A stretch of 64,000 nucleotides of DNA from Mucilaginibacter sp. PAMB04168 (GCF_039634365.2 NZ_CP155079.2:1612001-1676000), one strand, 5' to 3'; shown: positions 41,311 to 51,103, numbered from the stretch's first letter. A program made the numbers and translations. Notes: generated by a model from the letters alone, not told the origin.

Positions 41311-42846
41311 ATGAAGAAACAGGAAGAACCAAACCAGCCCGGTGAAAGATATGAGGAAGTACCCCCAAACCCGGAGTATCTTATCAAATCAATTGCAGAG
41401 CAGGGCTATTCGCTGGAAACCTCACTTGCTGATCTTATAGACAACTCCATTTCAGCAGACGCACGTCATGTCGAGGTAATCATCAATACAGATGCGGAAC
41501 CATTTGTACTGTTCCTGGCGGACGATGGCACAGGCATGGACGAGGAAACGCTCAAAAAAAGCATGCACTTTCCGAGTTCTTTTCTTGAAAATGTACGCTC
41601 AGTTAAAGATCTGGGCAGGTTTGGTCTTGGCTTAAAAACGGCCTCATTTGCACAGTCCCGCAAATTTACCGTATTATCGAGAAAAAAAAGTGCCACGCAC
41701 TTTTACGGTCGTACCTGGGATGTAGACTTCCTTAAGAAATCAGAAAAATGGCGGATAATCGTTAACACCCCGGAAGAAGTAAATGAACTGCTTGAACAAT
41801 ACTATGGTTTGAGCAATAACTTTCTGAACCGGCCTGAAAACTTTGACGCGAATACGATAGTTGTCTGGCATAGTCTTTATAAGTTCGAGGAATATCTCGA
41901 CGAGGAATCGCGGAGGACAACGATTAAACATCAGATCAGTGAAATCACAACGGAATACCTTTCCTTGGTATTTCACCGGTTTCTGGAACGCAAAAACAGC
42001 CCCCTTCTGATCCGGGTAAACAACAGGGTCATACAACCGTTTAATCCTTTTCCCGGCGAACAGGATTTCCGGCCGATTCCGAATAAACAACGATGGCTGA
42101 AAGAGGATGTTGTTAAAATGGAAGGATTTATCCTGCCGTCAAGAAGTATAGATGAAAGCAGGGAATACGGTTCTGTGTGGGCAACAAAGTCAAGGGGCCT
42201 TATGGACCTGGAAGGTATCTACGTTTACCGGGCTGACCGCATAATCGTTTTCGGCGGCTGGAATGATGTGATCAGGAAATCGCCTATCCTGCGGCTTGCC
42301 CGCTTAAGGGTGGAGGTAGGAAATAAAGTAGATCATTTGTTCCACCTCAATGTCGCCAAATCACAGATCGTTATTCCTTTTGACCTGAAGAGCGCATTTC
42401 TACGCTATGTTGTTCAGCTGAAGGCGGAAGCGGAAAGAGAGTACTACAATCGGGGCATTCAGCAGTTTGCAAAAAAAGGCAAAAAGGACAATTTGCAGCT
42501 TTTTGAGAAAAAAGCTACTTCCAAAGGAGTTGCCATGGAAATCAACTTCGATTTCCCGCTTCTCAAATCGCTGAGAACCGGTTTGAACAGTGAACAAAAT
42601 TCGATGCTGGATTTCATTATCAAAATGGTAAACACCACGGTTAATACCGTCAGACATGCGCATGATGCAAACGTATTTACCGGTGAAAAGGAGAAAGATG
42701 GGATTTCCGCAGATGATATCATTAAATCAATTACTGTCCTGAAGAGTAGCGGAGTATCGAATAAATACATAAAGGATAACATCCTGAATGGGTTGGGTTA
42801 TACCGAATCCTCACTGCCCGAAGAAATACTAAACCTGCTGAACTGA
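41311..42846 (+). CDS. GHKL ATPase of the MORC/MutL-like type (Mza-like component)
   Basis: A 511-residue GHKL-fold ATPase. The Bergerat fold motifs are clear in the first 120 residues: N-box ETSLADLIDNSISADA (Asp in the position where Glu usually activates water, and the conserved Asn), G1 LFLADDGTGMDEETL, and G2 KDLGRFGLGLKTASFAQSRKFTV. The transducer part follows (WHSLYKFEEYLDEES). The C terminus is a helical, probably dimerising region. Bacterial relatives occur in restriction-modification operons with Z1, PD-(D/E)XK and AIPR proteins, the set tested as the Mza defence system. The TGA overlaps the Z1 gene's ATG, so the two are coupled. Confidence 0.88.
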   Translation: MKKQEEPNQPGERYEEVPPNPEYLIKSIAEQGYSLETSLADLIDNSISADARHVEVIINTDAEPFVLFLADDGTGMDEETLKKSMHFPSSFLENVRSVKDLGRFGLGLKTASFAQSRKFTVLSRKKSATHFYGRTWDVDFLKKSEKWRIIVNTPEEVNELLEQYYGLSNNFLNRPENFDANTIVVWHSLYKFEEYLDEESRRTTIKHQISEITTEYLSLVFHRFLERKNSPLLIRVNNRVIQPFNPFPGEQDFRPIPNKQRWLKEDVVKMEGFILPSRSIDESREYGSVWATKSRGLMDLEGIYVYRADRIIVFGGWNDVIRKSPILRLARLRVEVGNKVDHLFHLNVAKSQIVIPFDLKSAFLRYVVQLKAEAEREYYNRGIQQFAKKGKKDNLQLFEKKATSKGVAMEINFDFPLLKSLRTGLNSEQNSMLDFIIKMVNTTVNTVRHAHDANVFTGEKEKDGISADDIIKSITVLKSSGVSNKYIKDNILNGLGYTESSLPEEILNLLN

Positions 42847-45800
42847 TGATTAACCGCAATTACACCGACGAACTCCTAAAATTCATTGATTCGGAAGTAG
42901 CAGAACTGCGCGAAGGTAACAATCCGCTGACCCGCGCATTTTTTGACAATCCGGAATTGGAAACAAAGGCCAGATCGGCAATAGATATCATTTCGGGCTT
43001 ATACCGATGGACGAAGCTGACGGATGAAGCGTTTAAGAAATGTTTTCAGACAGCAGTCAGCGAGTACCGCGCTAACAACGCTACTGACATCACGGCAAGC
43101 ATGTCCCTGCAAAAATCCTGGAAGGAATCCTGGCTTAACGAAACAAGGATAAAAAGCACGAATTGGCATTACAGCGACCGCTATTTCCGCTATCTTAAGG
43201 ATGATGGCAGACCGGATAAGATCGTAGCCGAAACACAAAGATCATCCCTCGAAATTCTCAAAAAAATTGGCGACCCGAAGGAGGACAAATCCTTTTTTAT
43301 CAAGGGGCTGGTGATGGGCAGTGTGCAATCCGGAAAAACTGCCAACTTTAATGCGGTTATCAACGGTGCCATTGATCTGGATTATACGCTCATCATCGTG
43401 TTGTCCGGGATAATGGAAGATCTCCGGGTGCAGACGCAGCTCAGAATCGAAAACGATGTGATTGGCTGGGGCGTCACCGATCTCGAAAAAGGAACCGTTG
43501 ATTTTAAGGGGGTCGGAAATATTCTGAAGTTCGGGGAACTTGGCGATAATTCTATCCGGCAGGTTATCATTCCTACCTCGCCGAAAGCTGATTTTAACAA
43601 AAATATCAAAGCTGCCGAATTTACGCTGAACTACAAAAATGTACTGGTATGTAAAAAAAACAGCAGCGTTTTAACTAATCTTCTTTTATGGTTGAGCGAC
43701 TACCTTAGTGAAAACAATGACAAACACGGCATTCCTTTCCTGCTGGTTGATGACGAAGCCGACAACGCATCATTGAATAATATGGGGCACCAGGGTCGCG
43801 AGTATGCCACTAAAATTAATGGTCATATCCGGGCGCTGCTTGGCCTGTTCAAGCGGAAAACCTATATCGGATATACGGCAACCCCTTTTGCAAATGTCCT
43901 TCAGGACAGAAACGAAGCCCCCGATGGCAAATGGCAGGTAAAGACTAAAATAAATGGCTTGCCGGTAGTGAAGGAATTTGCAATGGTGCCGAACTTGGCA
44001 CCAGATGATTTTATCGAATTACTGTTTCCCCCATCCGTTTACGTGGGTGCGAAACACTTTTTTGAAACGAGAATTGAGGAAGTCAAAAAAATTGAGCCGC
44101 TGGTCGCTCCCCCGGTTACCGATCACCTGGATGCTTTTCCATCACGTGTCTTTAAGGAAACAGGATTGCCCTCTTATAATTATGAACCCGACAGCCGCGC
44201 GTCAAAAAAGGATGATCCCTATCCCCAATATCTGCCGAATTCGCTGAAGGAGGCCATCATGTGCTTTATTATCTCCACAGCGATTCGGCTGAGCAGGCGA
44301 TCCGAAATGATAGATTCCAAATTGTTCCAGCCGCATAATACCATGCTGATTCATATTTCAAGGTTTACAAACTGGCAGAACACCACAAAGGATCTGGTAA
44401 AAAAATATGCAGAGGAACTGTTCACCAGGCTTGATACCGATCTGCCCAGCAGCGCTGGCTCCATCTACAGTGAATTTGAAAGGATCTGGTTCAAATACTA
44501 TGCGGAGGTAGTCAGAAATATCCGTACCTATCTTGCCGAAGATTACGAAGATGAATTTTTAACCGTCAGGGAGTTTGACAATATTAAGGAACTGCTGATT
44601 TCGGCAGCCAGCGGCATTCAGGTGCTGGCTATCAACAGCGCCACAGAAGACGAACTGGTTTATACCAAGAAAACGGAGAAAAAATACATCGCCATCGGTG
44701 GTAACCGTCTTTCGAGGGGGTTTACCCTGGAAGGATTAACGATCAATTATTTTATCCGCAGCACGGATTACGCCGATACCCTGCTTCAGATGGGCCGCTG
44801 GTTCGGCTACCGTCCCGGTTATCTGGATTGCTGCAAACTGTTTACCACCAGGGAAAATATTCACAAGTTCGACACGGTGACGGTAACCGTGGAGGAACTG
44901 GAAGAAGTATTTAAAGAAATCAACCGCAAAAAAGGGCGGCCCTCAGATTTTGAAATAAGAGTGCGGAATAACCCGAAGGTAATTAAGATCACCCGCGCTT
45001 CTATTCTAAAAAATGCGGAAGATGTCAAGCTCAATTACAGTTCGGGAATTGAGCAGTCGACAAAATTCATCATCAATAAGCAAAGGATCGAAAAAAGCTG
45101 GGCAGGTTTGTCGGCGCTAATTAGATCGGTGAACTGGAACTCCCGCGATGATATCGATACCTGTTTTTATTCAACTGATTCTGCCGGGTTGTTTCAATTT
45201 CTTGACCTTGAAAACTCCTTTTTCGATTTTGATCTGCAAGGGGTTAAAGAGTATGTAACGCTTTGCAACGCCCAGGGGAAACTGACGAACTGGACGATTG
45301 GCATAAAGCGAAACCGCCATGCAGTCACTAAAATCCCCCTGGATAAAGCTGTTTCAGGCCTGCCCGCGGATGTCAACCTGTCCATCAGACGGGGGCCAAA
45401 AGAAGGTTCACCTTCAAGAGACGAACTGCTGTTCAGAGAGGTATTTAAAGTATCAGGCCGCTCCGCACAGATCGTAACATCAGGTGCCGATTTTGCACTG
45501 ACACTTGACCCTGGTCAGATCGCGAAGGTCAAAAAGAGTTTCCTGAACCGGAAAATTAAAGAATTCACAGATGCGGGAATGTCACCAGCTGATTCAAAAA
45601 ACAAAGCGGAGGAAATTCAGACCATACCGGATAAGGATTACCGCTATGAAATGGATGAAAAGGACGGTATTCTGATGATCTACCTGATTGATTTGGAGCG
45701 CGTTTTTGAATCGGAACGCAATGTCTTGGATAAAGAACTGCGGGACAAAGCTGCGGAACTGAACCTTGACCTTAAAATACCGCTCTTTGGCTATGCCCTG

Positions 45801-45917
45801 GGTTTCCCTGACGTGGGAGCTGATATTGGCGGAGATTACCTGCGGTACAGGGGAATGAATGAAGAAAACGAAGAAGAACAGGAAGAAGAATTTATTGACG
45901 CACTTAATGAAGAATAA
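42846..45917 (+). CDS. Z1-domain superfamily-2 ATPase/helicase (Mza-like component)
   Basis: A 1023-residue Z1 protein. Helicase motifs read in order: Walker A MGSVQSGKTANF (Lys164-Thr165), Ia IIVLSGIMEDLRVQT, Walker B LLVDDEADNASLNN, III YIGYTATPFANVL, and the motif V/VI block GGNRLSRGFTLEGLTINYFIRSTDYADTLLQMGRWFGYRPGY. The C-terminal 300 residues are specific to the family, and the extreme tail is strongly acidic (NEENEEEQEEEFIDALNEE). The Z1 protein is thought to translocate on DNA for the module. It overlaps the GHKL gene and lies 5 bases before the PD-(D/E)XK gene. Confidence 0.92.
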   Translation: MINRNYTDELLKFIDSEVAELREGNNPLTRAFFDNPELETKARSAIDIISGLYRWTKLTDEAFKKCFQTAVSEYRANNATDITASMSLQKSWKESWLNETRIKSTNWHYSDRYFRYLKDDGRPDKIVAETQRSSLEILKKIGDPKEDKSFFIKGLVMGSVQSGKTANFNAVINGAIDLDYTLIIVLSGIMEDLRVQTQLRIENDVIGWGVTDLEKGTVDFKGVGNILKFGELGDNSIRQVIIPTSPKADFNKNIKAAEFTLNYKNVLVCKKNSSVLTNLLLWLSDYLSENNDKHGIPFLLVDDEADNASLNNMGHQGREYATKINGHIRALLGLFKRKTYIGYTATPFANVLQDRNEAPDGKWQVKTKINGLPVVKEFAMVPNLAPDDFIELLFPPSVYVGAKHFFETRIEEVKKIEPLVAPPVTDHLDAFPSRVFKETGLPSYNYEPDSRASKKDDPYPQYLPNSLKEAIMCFIISTAIRLSRRSEMIDSKLFQPHNTMLIHISRFTNWQNTTKDLVKKYAEELFTRLDTDLPSSAGSIYSEFERIWFKYYAEVVRNIRTYLAEDYEDEFLTVREFDNIKELLISAASGIQVLAINSATEDELVYTKKTEKKYIAIGGNRLSRGFTLEGLTINYFIRSTDYADTLLQMGRWFGYRPGYLDCCKLFTTRENIHKFDTVTVTVEELEEVFKEINRKKGRPSDFEIRVRNNPKVIKITRASILKNAEDVKLNYSSGIEQSTKFIINKQRIEKSWAGLSALIRSVNWNSRDDIDTCFYSTDSAGLFQFLDLENSFFDFDLQGVKEYVTLCNAQGKLTNWTIGIKRNRHAVTKIPLDKAVSGLPADVNLSIRRGPKEGSPSRDELLFREVFKVSGRSAQIVTSGADFALTLDPGQIAKVKKSFLNRKIKEFTDAGMSPADSKNKAEEIQTIPDKDYRYEMDEKDGILMIYLIDLERVFESERNVLDKELRDKAAELNLDLKIPLFGYALGFPDVGADIGGDYLRYRGMNEENEEEQEEEFIDALNEE

Positions 45918-45922
45918 TCTGG

Positions 45923-46891
45923 ATGATGACGACAGAATTTCTTGAAGAAAAATGGAATACAATTGTTCAGGACGGCAGTGCTGAATTCAGGTTTAAAAAG
46001 ATCAGCGCAGATTGTATTCCGGAACTGAATATCGGGATTAATAAATTATTTAACCGGTGCCTGATCCTGGAATTACCGCCTGCAAACAATGTTGATTTTC
46101 AGGGGACTGTTAAACAGAACCTTTCTATCGAATTTTACAGAGGATCGAACTATATTGTCATTCAGCTCACGGACAATTCCTACCATGATTTATTCAACGA
46201 TCTCATTATTTCGCTCTACCAGAAAATAAAGGATATTTCTGATGTCGATGTTTACTCAAGGGAATTGATAAAAGCGTTCTACAAATGGAGCGGGTTTTTT
46301 GATGATAAACTTTCTGACCGGATTTCTGCGGACATCATCAAAGGACTGTTCGGCGAACTCACAATACTAAAATCGCTGGTAGCAGCTGCCCCTTCTGCAA
46401 GCATAAACGATGTGCTTAATAGCTGGCAGGGGCCTTATGATAGAGCACAGGATTTTGTGCTTGACGACCGCAATTTGGAAATAAAAACAAAGGAAGTGGC
46501 AAAATCCGACGTGCGGATTTCCAGTGAATTTCAACTTGAGCCGGAGTTTCAGAAAGGTCTTGAACTGGTCGTGGTTGCTGTTGACCCTGACCCCGCAGAT
46601 GGCCTATCTTTGCAGGATCTGGCGTTGGAAATCAGAGGGCTGATTGTTGAACGACTCGGCGACACTTCCATATTCCTTAAAGCCCTTGCGCAGAAGGGAC
46701 TCAACCTCCGCAATATCGAAGCATATAATGACATCAGGTACCTGCTGATAAGTGAAACTTTCTATAACTGCCTGGCAGAGGGCTTTCCCAGGCTGGCCGT
46801 ATCCGGCATACCGCAGGAAATTAATAATTTAAAATACAACATTCGGATTTCTGCACTTGACGACTATATTTTAACCAGGAGGGATTATTAA
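45923..46891 (+). CDS. PD-(D/E)XK motif protein, DUF4420 type (Mza-like component)
   Basis: A 322-residue protein with a restriction-endonuclease core: GLFGELTILKSLV (Glu145), YDRAQDFVLDDRNLEIKTKEV with Asp177 and Glu186-x-Lys188, matching the E...D...ExK arrangement of the DUF4420 family. It starts at ATG 45923 (a second ATG follows at 45926), 5 bases after the Z1 stop, and ends 2 bases before the AIPR gene. In the absence of a conventional endonuclease it is the likely DNA-cutting subunit of the module. Confidence 0.88.
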   Translation: MMTTEFLEEKWNTIVQDGSAEFRFKKISADCIPELNIGINKLFNRCLILELPPANNVDFQGTVKQNLSIEFYRGSNYIVIQLTDNSYHDLFNDLIISLYQKIKDISDVDVYSRELIKAFYKWSGFFDDKLSDRISADIIKGLFGELTILKSLVAAAPSASINDVLNSWQGPYDRAQDFVLDDRNLEIKTKEVAKSDVRISSEFQLEPEFQKGLELVVVAVDPDPADGLSLQDLALEIRGLIVERLGDTSIFLKALAQKGLNLRNIEAYNDIRYLLISETFYNCLAEGFPRLAVSGIPQEINNLKYNIRISALDDYILTRRDY

Positions 46892-46893
46892 GC

Positions 46894-49323
46894 ATGGAAG
46901 TTCAGGAATATTTACGCTACAGAAAAGACCTGCTCGTTCTCGCCCAGGACGATGACAGCTTTATTTCAGAAACTTCATTTATCGATGCGGTACTGCCTTC
47001 CATGCTGGATGCCAAACTTATCGACTCTGAAGAATGGAACGATACCGGTTTCTTATCGGAAACCGAAAAATTGAAGGTAAACGGTTACCTCATCAATGAA
47101 TCAGAAGAACGGCTTCAGCTGATTATCCTGAATGAATCCTCCATCGACATTAAAGTTTCTAATGCCGAACTTCAGATTTCCCAGAAAGTATATTACGAAA
47201 CGCAGTTTGCAAGGACGACCAGATTTCTGAAGAAAGCAATGAACGGTCACTTAAATGAAAGCCTGCAGGATTCCGATCCGGTAAACGCTCTGGTAGCTCA
47301 CCTTTCTTCCTCAGAAGGCGCCGATCAGTTTGACGTGGTTGATATATTCTTAATTTCGGCAACGGCAACTGTGGAGACGCGCGGTAGTATTCCGCAACCA
47401 AAAGGGCTTGAATTTGAAAACGAAAATCTGACAGTAACCTATACTAAAGACCGGCAAAGATTATCAAAGGAAATACTGATTGTCAGAAGGCTTATTGATC
47501 TCAACTTCCTTTATGATATTTTAATTTCACAGGGGAACCGGGAGGTTCTGACCGTCAATTTTGAAAGTATATTTGATTCGCCCATCAAAGCGATAAAGGC
47601 TGCAAACGAACAGAATTTTGAATCGTACCTGTGTGTACTTCCCGCCCTGCATCTTGCAGAACTTTATAAACTTCACAGTACAAGACTTCTCGAAAAAAAC
47701 GTCAGGTCATTTCTTGATTTCAAAAATGAGGCAAACAAGGGGATGTTTACAACCCTCAGAAAAGACCCTGCCAAGTTCATAGCATTTAATAACGGGCTGA
47801 CGATTACCTCGACATTATCCGACACCTTTGAGTCGGGTGGCCTGACACTGATCAGATCGCTGACGGACTTTCAGATTGTTAACGGCGGCCAGACTACCGC
47901 CGCTATCTATTTTGCCAGAAAAAGCGGTATTGACATCAGCAAGGTGTTTGTGACGGCAAAGATCAATGTAGTCAGTGAAGCCGCTGAGGACGAACTGAAC
48001 AAATTTATAAAAGAGATCAGCCTCTACTCCAATACGCAAACCAAGGTAACAACCGTCGATCTGGATTCGCAGAATCCGCAGCTCGTTAAGTTAAAAGCCA
48101 TGACCGCCAGCGTTGTTACACCAAGCGGCAAAAAATGGTTTTTTGACCGGGCAAAAGGCGAATTCAACACCATGAAACGCAAGTCTGGAAACAAAACAAA
48201 AATCGAGAAGGACTATCCGGATGAAAGACGGTTCTCCAAAGAGCAGCTGGGTAAGTATTATTCATCCTGGGGTGACCAGCCTTACATGGTAAAAAAAGGT
48301 GGAATCAAGGTCTTCAAATATTTTATAACCGCTATCTGCGGCGATGGCGACAAGAAAAAGGGCGTTATTGTGGACCGGAACTTTTATGAAGAACTCATTG
48401 CCAAAATGATCCTGTTTAACAAGCTGGAAAAAGTTTATGGCGCGGGTAAGAATTCAATAGGTCAGCTCCGTTCAGCCGTGGTTCCGTATTCCATTTCTAT
48501 TCTTTACAGGTTTACCGATGGATCAAAATCAGGCAGCAGTTTTGATCTGACCAAAATATGGGTGAAAGAAGGCCTTGAAGACGACCTGACCCTTTACCTG
48601 GAGGACATGATGAAGCTGGTAAATGAACTGCTGAAAAAATATTCCGACAGCGACGACGTTGGCGAAAATACCCGGAAAAAGGAATTATGGGATAAGGTGT
48701 CGGAATGCCGGGAAATTGCTGCATTCATGGCCACTTCCAATAGTCTGAAAATAATAAAAAAGTATTCCATCAGCAATGAGGAACGTAAAAAACGTAATGC
48801 CAGAAATTCAAAACTTGCTGAGGTCGATTTCAAGTTGTTGAAAGACAATATTGAAATTTACACCAACGGCATTGGTTTTTACGACAACGTGCTGACAGGT
48901 TATGGGAGATCTCTCACAGTAGCCGAGATGAACAAGCTGGGAATTATCAAATCCTCCATTTCCAATCTCGAAAACATTAAGGAAGCGCATGTTGATTTTG
49001 AACGGGAACTAATAAGGCGGATAAGGACGGAGGCACCGGAAGTCTTCGACCGGATGGTGAATAATGAGATGGTATTCTGGCAGCAGATTTTTGATTTTAT
49101 CGTACAGATATATAACAACGCCGTAAGCGAGGGAGAAGACGTTGGAGCGGCATTTAACCGTGTTCAGGAATTCGCAAAATCAAAAGCGGTCAAATACCCT
49201 TCTGTATTCGGGCAGATCGGCGAGTTACTCAAAAACGGGGACACGCCGACAGTTAAACAGGTTTGGTATGCTTCGCATATCCTGGCGCTGAAAGAACATA
49301 CATCATTAGCCACTCAATCTTAA
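46894..49323 (+). CDS. AIPR-family protein (Mza-like component)
   Basis: An 809-residue protein of the abortive-infection-phage-resistance (AIPR) family. Family landmarks are FIAFNNGLTITSTLSD (Asn299-Asn300-Gly301) and FQIVNGGQTTAAIYFARK (Asn330 onward), followed by SLYSNTQTKVTTVDL and the WFFDRAKGEFNTMKRKSG block. The second half is helical and unannotated. It is packed between the DUF4420 gene (2 bases) and the beta-helix membrane gene (9 bases). AIPR proteins occur in several defence operons with Z1 and MORC-like proteins; their biochemical activity is not settled. Confidence 0.9.
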   Translation: MEVQEYLRYRKDLLVLAQDDDSFISETSFIDAVLPSMLDAKLIDSEEWNDTGFLSETEKLKVNGYLINESEERLQLIILNESSIDIKVSNAELQISQKVYYETQFARTTRFLKKAMNGHLNESLQDSDPVNALVAHLSSSEGADQFDVVDIFLISATATVETRGSIPQPKGLEFENENLTVTYTKDRQRLSKEILIVRRLIDLNFLYDILISQGNREVLTVNFESIFDSPIKAIKAANEQNFESYLCVLPALHLAELYKLHSTRLLEKNVRSFLDFKNEANKGMFTTLRKDPAKFIAFNNGLTITSTLSDTFESGGLTLIRSLTDFQIVNGGQTTAAIYFARKSGIDISKVFVTAKINVVSEAAEDELNKFIKEISLYSNTQTKVTTVDLDSQNPQLVKLKAMTASVVTPSGKKWFFDRAKGEFNTMKRKSGNKTKIEKDYPDERRFSKEQLGKYYSSWGDQPYMVKKGGIKVFKYFITAICGDGDKKKGVIVDRNFYEELIAKMILFNKLEKVYGAGKNSIGQLRSAVVPYSISILYRFTDGSKSGSSFDLTKIWVKEGLEDDLTLYLEDMMKLVNELLKKYSDSDDVGENTRKKELWDKVSECREIAAFMATSNSLKIIKKYSISNEERKKRNARNSKLAEVDFKLLKDNIEIYTNGIGFYDNVLTGYGRSLTVAEMNKLGIIKSSISNLENIKEAHVDFERELIRRIRTEAPEVFDRMVNNEMVFWQQIFDFIVQIYNNAVSEGEDVGAAFNRVQEFAKSKAVKYPSVFGQIGELLKNGDTPTVKQVWYASHILALKEHTSLATQS

Positions 49324-49332
49324 CCGGTAAGC

Positions 49333-50784
49333 ATGAGTTACACTGATAGAATTCCACCCGCAGATCTGGCCGGTTATAAGGTTATTAAGGACTGGGAGAA
49401 TTATTACGAAAATTTCCTGCAAGCCTTTGAAAAACATAACCCTCACGATGATATTTCAAATGCCAAATTAACGGTTGAGAATAAAATATTTGAATCGGAC
49501 GTATTCTTTACAGGGGAGTTCAAACCGCATATCAAGTTCCTCAACTGCTATTTTCAGGGTGACATTAAATTCTACAAATGTCAGGTGCAAAATGACCTTT
49601 CGATCAACCATTCACTTTGCGATGGCGAGTTGTTTGTTTTCGGCACGTCGGAATTTACTGACGAATTTAACCTGATCAACCTGATACTTGGCCGCCAGAT
49701 CTACGTGGAAGGCGGCACTTTCCATAAATGCCGCTGGAATTTTCTTGAAAATGCGACTGTAAAAATTGCAGGCGGTGACTTTGATGAATTAAATATTGGT
49801 TACTGGGGCGGAGCAAAACTTCGCGAGTTGACGCTGCATAATCTAAAAACTTCCGGCTATATCAAAATATCGGGGGAGAACACAGACATTGAGCATCTTT
49901 CGATTTTTCAGTCTTCGAAGGATCTTGAAATTTCTATAGAAGATATCAATGTTAATGTCCTGTCTGTGTACCGTTACCGGAACGAGGACGGGTTCCGACT
50001 GATCAATATTAAACCTTTACCAGGGCCGCAACCGTCAGAGATTTCCATTGCTGAATCTTATATGGGAAAGGCCGAATTCTATTCGCTGGATTTAACATCG
50101 TTTGAAAGCGTAACGTTCTACAATTCGCATTTGATCGATACCACATTTGTAAATATTAAATGGAATTACAAAATCAGAGCGCTAAAAGGTTTCGGAATTG
50201 GCCTGAATGCCGAAGAGCAACTCCTTCCAGGTAAGTTAAAACAACTCGAAGAGGATTGGTTTGCTAAAAACATCAATAGTGAACCGTTACGCGAAGACCC
50301 TGTTGTGATCGGCTATTTTATCAATTTGCGCGAAACTTTCCGGCAGTTAAAATTCGCGCTGGGAAAGCAGGGTGATTTAATCAATGAACAAAAGTTTCAT
50401 ACGCAGGAAATGCTGGCGTACGATAAAAGCCTGCGCCTTGAGGATGACTTCTGGACGACGGTAATTATCAAATTTAGTTACTGGTTCAGTGACTTCGGGC
50501 AAAGCTTTACGCGCCCCCTGATTGCTTTGCTGGTCGGTCATTTCGCATTATTGATGGTGTTAATATCTTTCAACGGAATAGACGGATTGCATATTTCTTT
50601 TATTGATGCTGATTCAGATGGTTTCAGGATCGCAATTGACAAATACTTATTCCTTATCAACCCACTGAGAAAGCTTGATGATAGCTTTTCAGGCTATACG
50701 ATTATTATTGATGTACTGATGAGAATATGGTCATCATATATGGTTTATAATCTAATCAGGGCGACAAGACGATTCATCAAATAA
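49333..50784 (+). CDS. Beta-helix sensor-like membrane protein closing the Mza-like operon
   Basis: A 483-residue protein with three parts. Residues 1 to about 285 are a run of short strands with regular spacing (FKPHIKFLNCYFQGDIKFYKCQVQNDLSINHSLCDGELFVF, then ISIEDINVNVLSVYRYRNE), suggesting a pentapeptide-repeat-like beta-helix though without the strict A(D/N)LxX repeat. Residues about 330-375 are a charged helix (YFINLRETFRQLKFALGKQGDLINEQKFHTQEMLAYDKSL). The C terminus has two membrane helices (about 394-414 and 453-475) around a polar loop. The start lies 9 bases after the AIPR stop, and nothing else follows for over 350 bases, so it is most likely the last gene of the defence operon. 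A membrane effector or sensor is a reasonable guess; the family is not recognised. Confidence 0.8.
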   Translation: MSYTDRIPPADLAGYKVIKDWENYYENFLQAFEKHNPHDDISNAKLTVENKIFESDVFFTGEFKPHIKFLNCYFQGDIKFYKCQVQNDLSINHSLCDGELFVFGTSEFTDEFNLINLILGRQIYVEGGTFHKCRWNFLENATVKIAGGDFDELNIGYWGGAKLRELTLHNLKTSGYIKISGENTDIEHLSIFQSSKDLEISIEDINVNVLSVYRYRNEDGFRLINIKPLPGPQPSEISIAESYMGKAEFYSLDLTSFESVTFYNSHLIDTTFVNIKWNYKIRALKGFGIGLNAEEQLLPGKLKQLEEDWFAKNINSEPLREDPVVIGYFINLRETFRQLKFALGKQGDLINEQKFHTQEMLAYDKSLRLEDDFWTTVIIKFSYWFSDFGQSFTRPLIALLVGHFALLMVLISFNGIDGLHISFIDADSDGFRIAIDKYLFLINPLRKLDDSFSGYTIIIDVLMRIWSSYMVYNLIRATRRFIK

Positions 50785-51103
50785 GAAAGTTTTTATGCCG
50801 GTTTTTCCTGTCTGAAAAGAAATCCAGCCTTTTGCTTGCCTGCGCTATTTTATGCCAAACTGAAAAGCTCAATTCTGACCAAATATATTTTCTTATTTAG
50901 AAATTAATTCGTATACGTAAGTATTAACGTTCTAATACACTGTCATATAGTTCTAAAGAACTCGGTATATACTAATTTGTGTATGTCTTAAATATAATGA
51001 CATACATATTGATAATAATTTAGTTATTTCTACAGGTTCGGACTCCCCCAACTCATATACCAATCCAAAGCCGGTACAGCTCTCATTTATAGGATTTTTT
51101 CAT
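50785..51103. other. AT-rich intergenic stretch with operator-like inverted repeats
   Basis: A gene-free, AT-rich interval between the defence operon and the metal-resistance block. It contains a perfect 8-bp inverted repeat TGTATGTC (50980-50987) / GACATACA (50999-51006) with an 11-base AT-only spacer, a smaller AGTTC-TAAA-GAACT dyad, and a CGTATACG palindrome. It may mark the boundary between cargo modules and carry regulator binding sites; no gene or clear terminator was found. Confidence 0.45.

Noticed and set aside
50951..50964. AGTTC-TAAA-GAACT dyad as a LexA box
   Set aside because: The half-site order is opposite to the GAAC-N4-GTTC box of Bacillus-type LexA, and no damage gene follows.
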